Source: Frateuria_A sp049727805 (GTDB lineage: Bacteria > Pseudomonadota > Gammaproteobacteria > Xanthomonadales > Rhodanobacteraceae). Taken from it: a stretch of 64,000 nucleotides of DNA. The stretch spans positions 1 through 64,000 of the forward strand of contig NZ_JBCNYA010000006.1 of assembly GCF_049727805.1 (NCBI RefSeq), read 5' to 3'. A model generated the notes under the pieces. The model worked only from the letters and a program-made list of their open reading frames with translations. It made no database searches and was not told the DNA's origin. Made by a program: the position numbers and the translations under genes. Below are positions 61,070 to 64,000 of this stretch, piece after piece. Numbering within the stretch: position 1 is the first letter of the stretch; each line of letters begins with the position of its first letter.

Positions 61070-62425
61070 TCAGTCGGTGCCGGCCTTGCGTGCGGCCGCC
61101 AGGCGCCGGTGCCGCCAGGCCAGCAGCGGCTGCGCGCTGAAGCCGTGCACCACCACGCTCAGGGTGATCGTGGTCACCGCCACGCCGGCGATCAGCGGCG
61201 CGGCGCGGCCGTCCAGCCCATGCACCAGCGCGTAGGCCAGGTAGTTGAGCCCGCCGATGCCGCGGATGCCCAGCCAGCCGAGCAGCAGCCGGCGCCGCCA
61301 GTGGAGTCGCATGCCGGCGGTGGTCAGCCAGGTGGCGAGCGGGCGGACCAGCACGAACAGCACGCCGGCCAGCCCCAGCGCCTGCGGCTCCCAGTGGCGC
61401 GCCAGCGCGATGCCCAGCAGCAGCACCAGCAGCGGCCCGAGCAGGTGCTCCATCACGCTGCCGAAGGTCAGCGCCTCGGCGACCACGTGGCCGACCGCCT
61501 CCACCGGCTCGTCGCGGTCGATGCCGCCGTCCAGCGCCGGCCGCACCACGAACTCGGCCGGCGGCATGCGGGTGATGTCGTGCTCGCGGCGCAGGCGCGG
61601 GTGCGAATGCTCGCGCACCACGCCCACCTCCACCCGGCGCATGCCCACGCCGGCGGCGAACACGGCCAGGAAGCCGAGTGCGCCGATCGCTTCGGCGGCG
61701 GCGTAGCTCAACGCGATCAGCCCGGCGGTGAGCAACGCGCCGGGGCCCGGATCGCGCCCGATGCCGACCAGCCGCGTGCCGAGGCTGCCGACCAGCCAGC
61801 CCAGGCCGAAGCCCAGCGCCACGCCCGCGCCCACGCCCCACAGCAGTTCGACCAGCGCCCAGTGGCCGAACGTCGCCCACGACAGCGGCCCCTGCAGCCA
61901 GATCAGCCCCAGCAGCAGGAACGGCATCGCGCTGCCGTCGTTCATCCCGGCCTCGCCGGAGATCGCCACGCGCAGGCCGTCGTGGTCGGCCGCGCTGTCC
62001 ACCGCGATGGTGCTGGCCAGCACCGGATCGGTCGGCGCCAGCATCGCGGCGAGCAGCAGGGCGAGCGGCCAGTCCAGCCGCAGCAGCAGGTGCGCCGCCA
62101 GCGCGGTGCCCGCGACCGACAGCGCCATCGCCGGAAACGCCAGCCGCCGCGCCACCCGCCAGGGCCGCGCGCGCCAGGGCACGCGCAGCTTCAGCCCGCC
62201 GGCGAACAGCGAGATCGCCAGCGCAACCTCGGTCAGCCGTTCCAGCCACGGCGCGTCGGCCAGGAAATCGACGTCCAGCAGATGCAGGCCCCACGGGCCC
62301 ACCACGACGCCCACCAGCAGGTACACCGCGAACTGCGTCAGCGGCAGCGGCCGGATCCACCCGGCCGCCAGCGACATGCCCAGCAGCAGTGCGCCGATGG
62401 CCGCCATCCATCCGAGAAAGCCCAT
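61070..62425 (-). CDS. CPA1-type cation:proton antiporter
   Basis: 451 residues with about 12 hydrophobic segments. VAISGEAGMNDGSAMPFLLL carries the Asn-Asp pair of the CPA1 antiport site, and LAPTDPVLAS the second acidic residue. It exchanges Na+ or K+ for protons and supports pH and salt control. ATG 62425 begins the first membrane helix; a longer open frame upstream has a charged, unlikely extension. A hydrophilic insert with His and Arg residues lies at about residues 275-325. It is divergent from the glycosyltransferase gene. Confidence 0.92.
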   Translation of the reverse strand: MGFLGWMAAIGALLLGMSLAAGWIRPLPLTQFAVYLLVGVVVGPWGLHLLDVDFLADAPWLERLTEVALAISLFAGGLKLRVPWRARPWRVARRLAFPAMALSVAGTALAAHLLLRLDWPLALLLAAMLAPTDPVLASTIAVDSAADHDGLRVAISGEAGMNDGSAMPFLLLGLIWLQGPLSWATFGHWALVELLWGVGAGVALGFGLGWLVGSLGTRLVGIGRDPGPGALLTAGLIALSYAAAEAIGALGFLAVFAAGVGMRRVEVGVVREHSHPRLRREHDITRMPPAEFVVRPALDGGIDRDEPVEAVGHVVAEALTFGSVMEHLLGPLLVLLLGIALARHWEPQALGLAGVLFVLVRPLATWLTTAGMRLHWRRRLLLGWLGIRGIGGLNYLAYALVHGLDGRAAPLIAGVAVTTITLSVVVHGFSAQPLLAWRHRRLAAARKAGTD

Positions 62426-62555
62426 GTCGGTTCCAGTCAGCCGGCGTGCCCGCGCATGGTCGCGGCGCAGGCATCGTGACGGCATGAAGGGCCGGACGGG
62501 CGCACCGGTGCACTAAGATGCCGGTCTCTTTACGACCCCGGCACAGGGACGGCAC

Positions 62556-63506
62556 ATGCAACAGGCAACGGTGGCGACGATCGCGGTGATCGTGCCCTGC
62601 CACAACGAGGAAGCCACCGTGGCCAAGGTCGTGGCCGACTTCCGCCGCGCGCTGCCGCAGGCGGCCGTGTGGGTGTTCGACAATGCCTCCACCGACGCCA
62701 CGGTCGAGCGCGCGCGCGCGGCCGGCGCGCACGTCGGGCAGGTGCCGCTCAAGGGCAAGGGCCAAGTGGTGCGACGCATGTTCGCCGATGTGGACGCGGA
62801 CGTGTACGTGCTGGTCGACGGCGACGACACCTACCCGGCCGAGGCGGCGCCGGCGATGGTCGATGCACTGCTCGAGCGCCGCCTGGACATGCTGGTCGCG
62901 CGCCGCGTCGAGGCGCCGGAGGCGGCCTACCGGCGCGGCCACCGCTTCGGCAACTGGTTGCTGACCTCCTGCGTGCGCACCATCTTCGCCAGCAGCTTCA
63001 CCGACATGTTGTCGGGCTATCGCGTGTTCTCGCGGCGCTACGCCAAGACCTTTCCGAGCGACGCGGTCGGCTTCGAGATCGAGACCGAGCTGACCGTGCA
63101 CGCGCTGGAACTGCACATGCCAGTGGACGAGATGGACGTGCCCTACCGGGCACGCCCGGAAGGCTCGGCCAGCAAGCTCAGCACCTGGCGCGACGGCTGG
63201 CGCATCCTGATGACCATCCTGGGACTGGTGAAGTCCGAGCGGCCGCAGGCCTTCTTCGGCGTGGGCACGCTCGCCTGCCTGCTGGTCTCGGGGGTGCTGG
63301 CGGTGCCGATCTTCCAGACCTATCTTGCGACCGGACTGGTGCCGCGTTTTCCCACCGCGATCCTGTGCGCGTCGCTGGTGCTGCTGGGCGCGATCCTGCT
63401 GGCCTGCGGGCTGATTCTGGACACCGTGACGCGCGGCCGGGTGGAGACCAAGCGGCTGGCCTACCTGGCGCAGCCGGCGCCGCGCGCTCCGCCTGGCCGT
63501 GCATAG
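62556..63506 (+). CDS. Family 2 glycosyltransferase with C-terminal membrane helices
   Basis: 316 residues. GT2 motifs VIVPCHNEEATVAKVVADFR, FDNASTDATVERARAAGA, the DxD-type VDGDDTYPAEAAPAM and FEIETELTVHALEL. Two membrane helices near the C-terminus (about residues 236-298). It resembles polyprenyl-phosphate glucosyl/mannosyl transferases that supply sugars for O-antigen or glycan modification. It overlaps the next gene by 8 bases; together they form a lipid-linked-sugar or glycan-decoration pair. Confidence 0.9.
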   Translation: MQQATVATIAVIVPCHNEEATVAKVVADFRRALPQAAVWVFDNASTDATVERARAAGAHVGQVPLKGKGQVVRRMFADVDADVYVLVDGDDTYPAEAAPAMVDALLERRLDMLVARRVEAPEAAYRRGHRFGNWLLTSCVRTIFASSFTDMLSGYRVFSRRYAKTFPSDAVGFEIETELTVHALELHMPVDEMDVPYRARPEGSASKLSTWRDGWRILMTILGLVKSERPQAFFGVGTLACLLVSGVLAVPIFQTYLATGLVPRFPTAILCASLVLLGAILLACGLILDTVTRGRVETKRLAYLAQPAPRAPPGRA

Positions 63507-64000
63507 CCGTCCGAACGAAGAGGACGCCCGCGCGTACCGGCGCGCCTTCCTCTGGCTGCCGCTGCTGCTGGGCCTGGCCTCGCTGGCGCTGGGCCAGGAC
63601 AGCAACTGGGACCTGCGCAACTACCACCTGTACAACCCGTACGCCTGGCTGCACGGGCGCATCGGCACGGACCTCGCGCCGGCCGGCATGCAGAGCTACT
63701 TCAACCCGTTGCTCGACGTGTTCCAGGCCGGGCTGTACCGCGCTCTGCCCGCGCCGCTGGTGGGTTTCCTGCTCGGCTGGCTGCAGGGCCTCAACGCAAT
63801 CCTGCTGATCGCCATCGGCCGGCGCGTGCTGCCCTCCGGCACCGCGGCCAGGACCGTGGTCGGCCTGGCTGCCGCCGGCTGCATGGCCGCCGGGTTCCTG
63901 TCGGAGCTGGGCAACGCGATGGGGGACAACCTCACGGCGTTGCTGGTGCTCGGCGGGTTCCTGCTGGTACTGGGCTCGGACGGGACCCACGAACGGCGCC
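63499..64000 (+). CDS. Multispanning membrane protein, 3' end outside window
   Basis: The first 167 residues of a larger protein. GTG 63499 overlaps the end of the glycosyltransferase gene. The visible part has several hydrophobic stretches (FLWLPLLLGLASLALG, LVGFLLGWLQGLNAILLIAI, LTALLVLGGFLLVLG) and the motif NWDLRNYHLYNPYAWLHGRI. It looks like a GT-C-type or glycosyltransferase-39/87-like membrane enzyme that would use the sugar lipid made upstream, but only part is visible. Confidence 0.7.
   Translation, partial: MHSRPNEEDARAYRRAFLWLPLLLGLASLALGQDSNWDLRNYHLYNPYAWLHGRIGTDLAPAGMQSYFNPLLDVFQAGLYRALPAPLVGFLLGWLQGLNAILLIAIGRRVLPSGTAARTVVGLAAAGCMAAGFLSELGNAMGDNLTALLVLGGFLLVLGSDGTHERR

Overview
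The window is GC-rich, almost fully coding chromosomal DNA from a gammaproteobacterium. The gene set points to the Xanthomonadales/Rhodanobacteraceae group (Rhodanobacter, Dyella, Frateuria or Luteibacter-like): Oar-type TonB-dependent receptors (TBDRs), a receptor/halogenase-like gene pair, an algZ-algR-hemC block, EmrAB with an OprM/NodT-type outer-membrane lipoprotein, and many short GC-rich palindromic repeats. This assignment is an inference from gene content. No tRNA, rRNA, CRISPR array, insertion sequence or phage gene was seen.

Layout. 0-7.2 kb: a TPR-sulfotransferase (cut by the left edge), an Oar-like TBDR, and a cobalamin riboswitch driving btuB. 7.5-18.3 kb: drug export, with an RND pump lacking an adjacent adaptor, an MFS exporter, a DUF2239 protein, a PagL-like lipid A deacylase and a marR-nodT-emrA-emrB operon whose promoter overlaps a palindrome. 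18.3-26.4 kb: regulators and enzymes, including two paralogous 82-residue proteins flanking an MmyB-like regulator, an AraC regulator, an S9 peptidase, a GlxA-type regulator divergent from a cysteine hydrolase, and a carboxylesterase. 26.5-36.6 kb: algZ/algR-like two-component pair, hemC, a DUF481 protein, a membrane protein, a WYL regulator, an SLC13 carrier with RCK_C domains, a patatin, DUF488 and a glycosyltransferase.

36.7-40.7 kb holds the most interesting block. It is a four-gene bufferin-type operon (DUF2282 precursor, DUF692/MNIO enzyme, BufC-like partner, DoxX), facing an ECF sigma factor / DUF3379 anti-sigma pair with a 72-residue ORF downstream. Such operons make cysteine-modified peptides that sequester copper or similar metals. 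The sigma gene follows parA-parB by 19 bases.

42.5-57.8 kb is a sugar-acquisition locus in two arms around rsmG. One arm carries a MalK-type ATPase divergent from a GH1 beta-glucosidase. The other carries a LacI regulator, TBDR, flavin-dependent halogenase-like protein, GH144-type glucanase, sugar-binding lipoprotein, two permeases and gluconokinase. LacI-type operators lie at both arms and probably join them into one regulon, plausibly for beta-1,2-glucan. The usual rsmG-parA adjacency is split by the first arm.

57.9-64 kb: pirin, a DUF4336-UPF0149-xth operon, a CPA1 antiporter, a polyprenyl-phosphate-type glycosyltransferase and the start of a multispanning membrane protein cut by the right edge. 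Four families of dispersed palindromes occupy many of the intergenic gaps.
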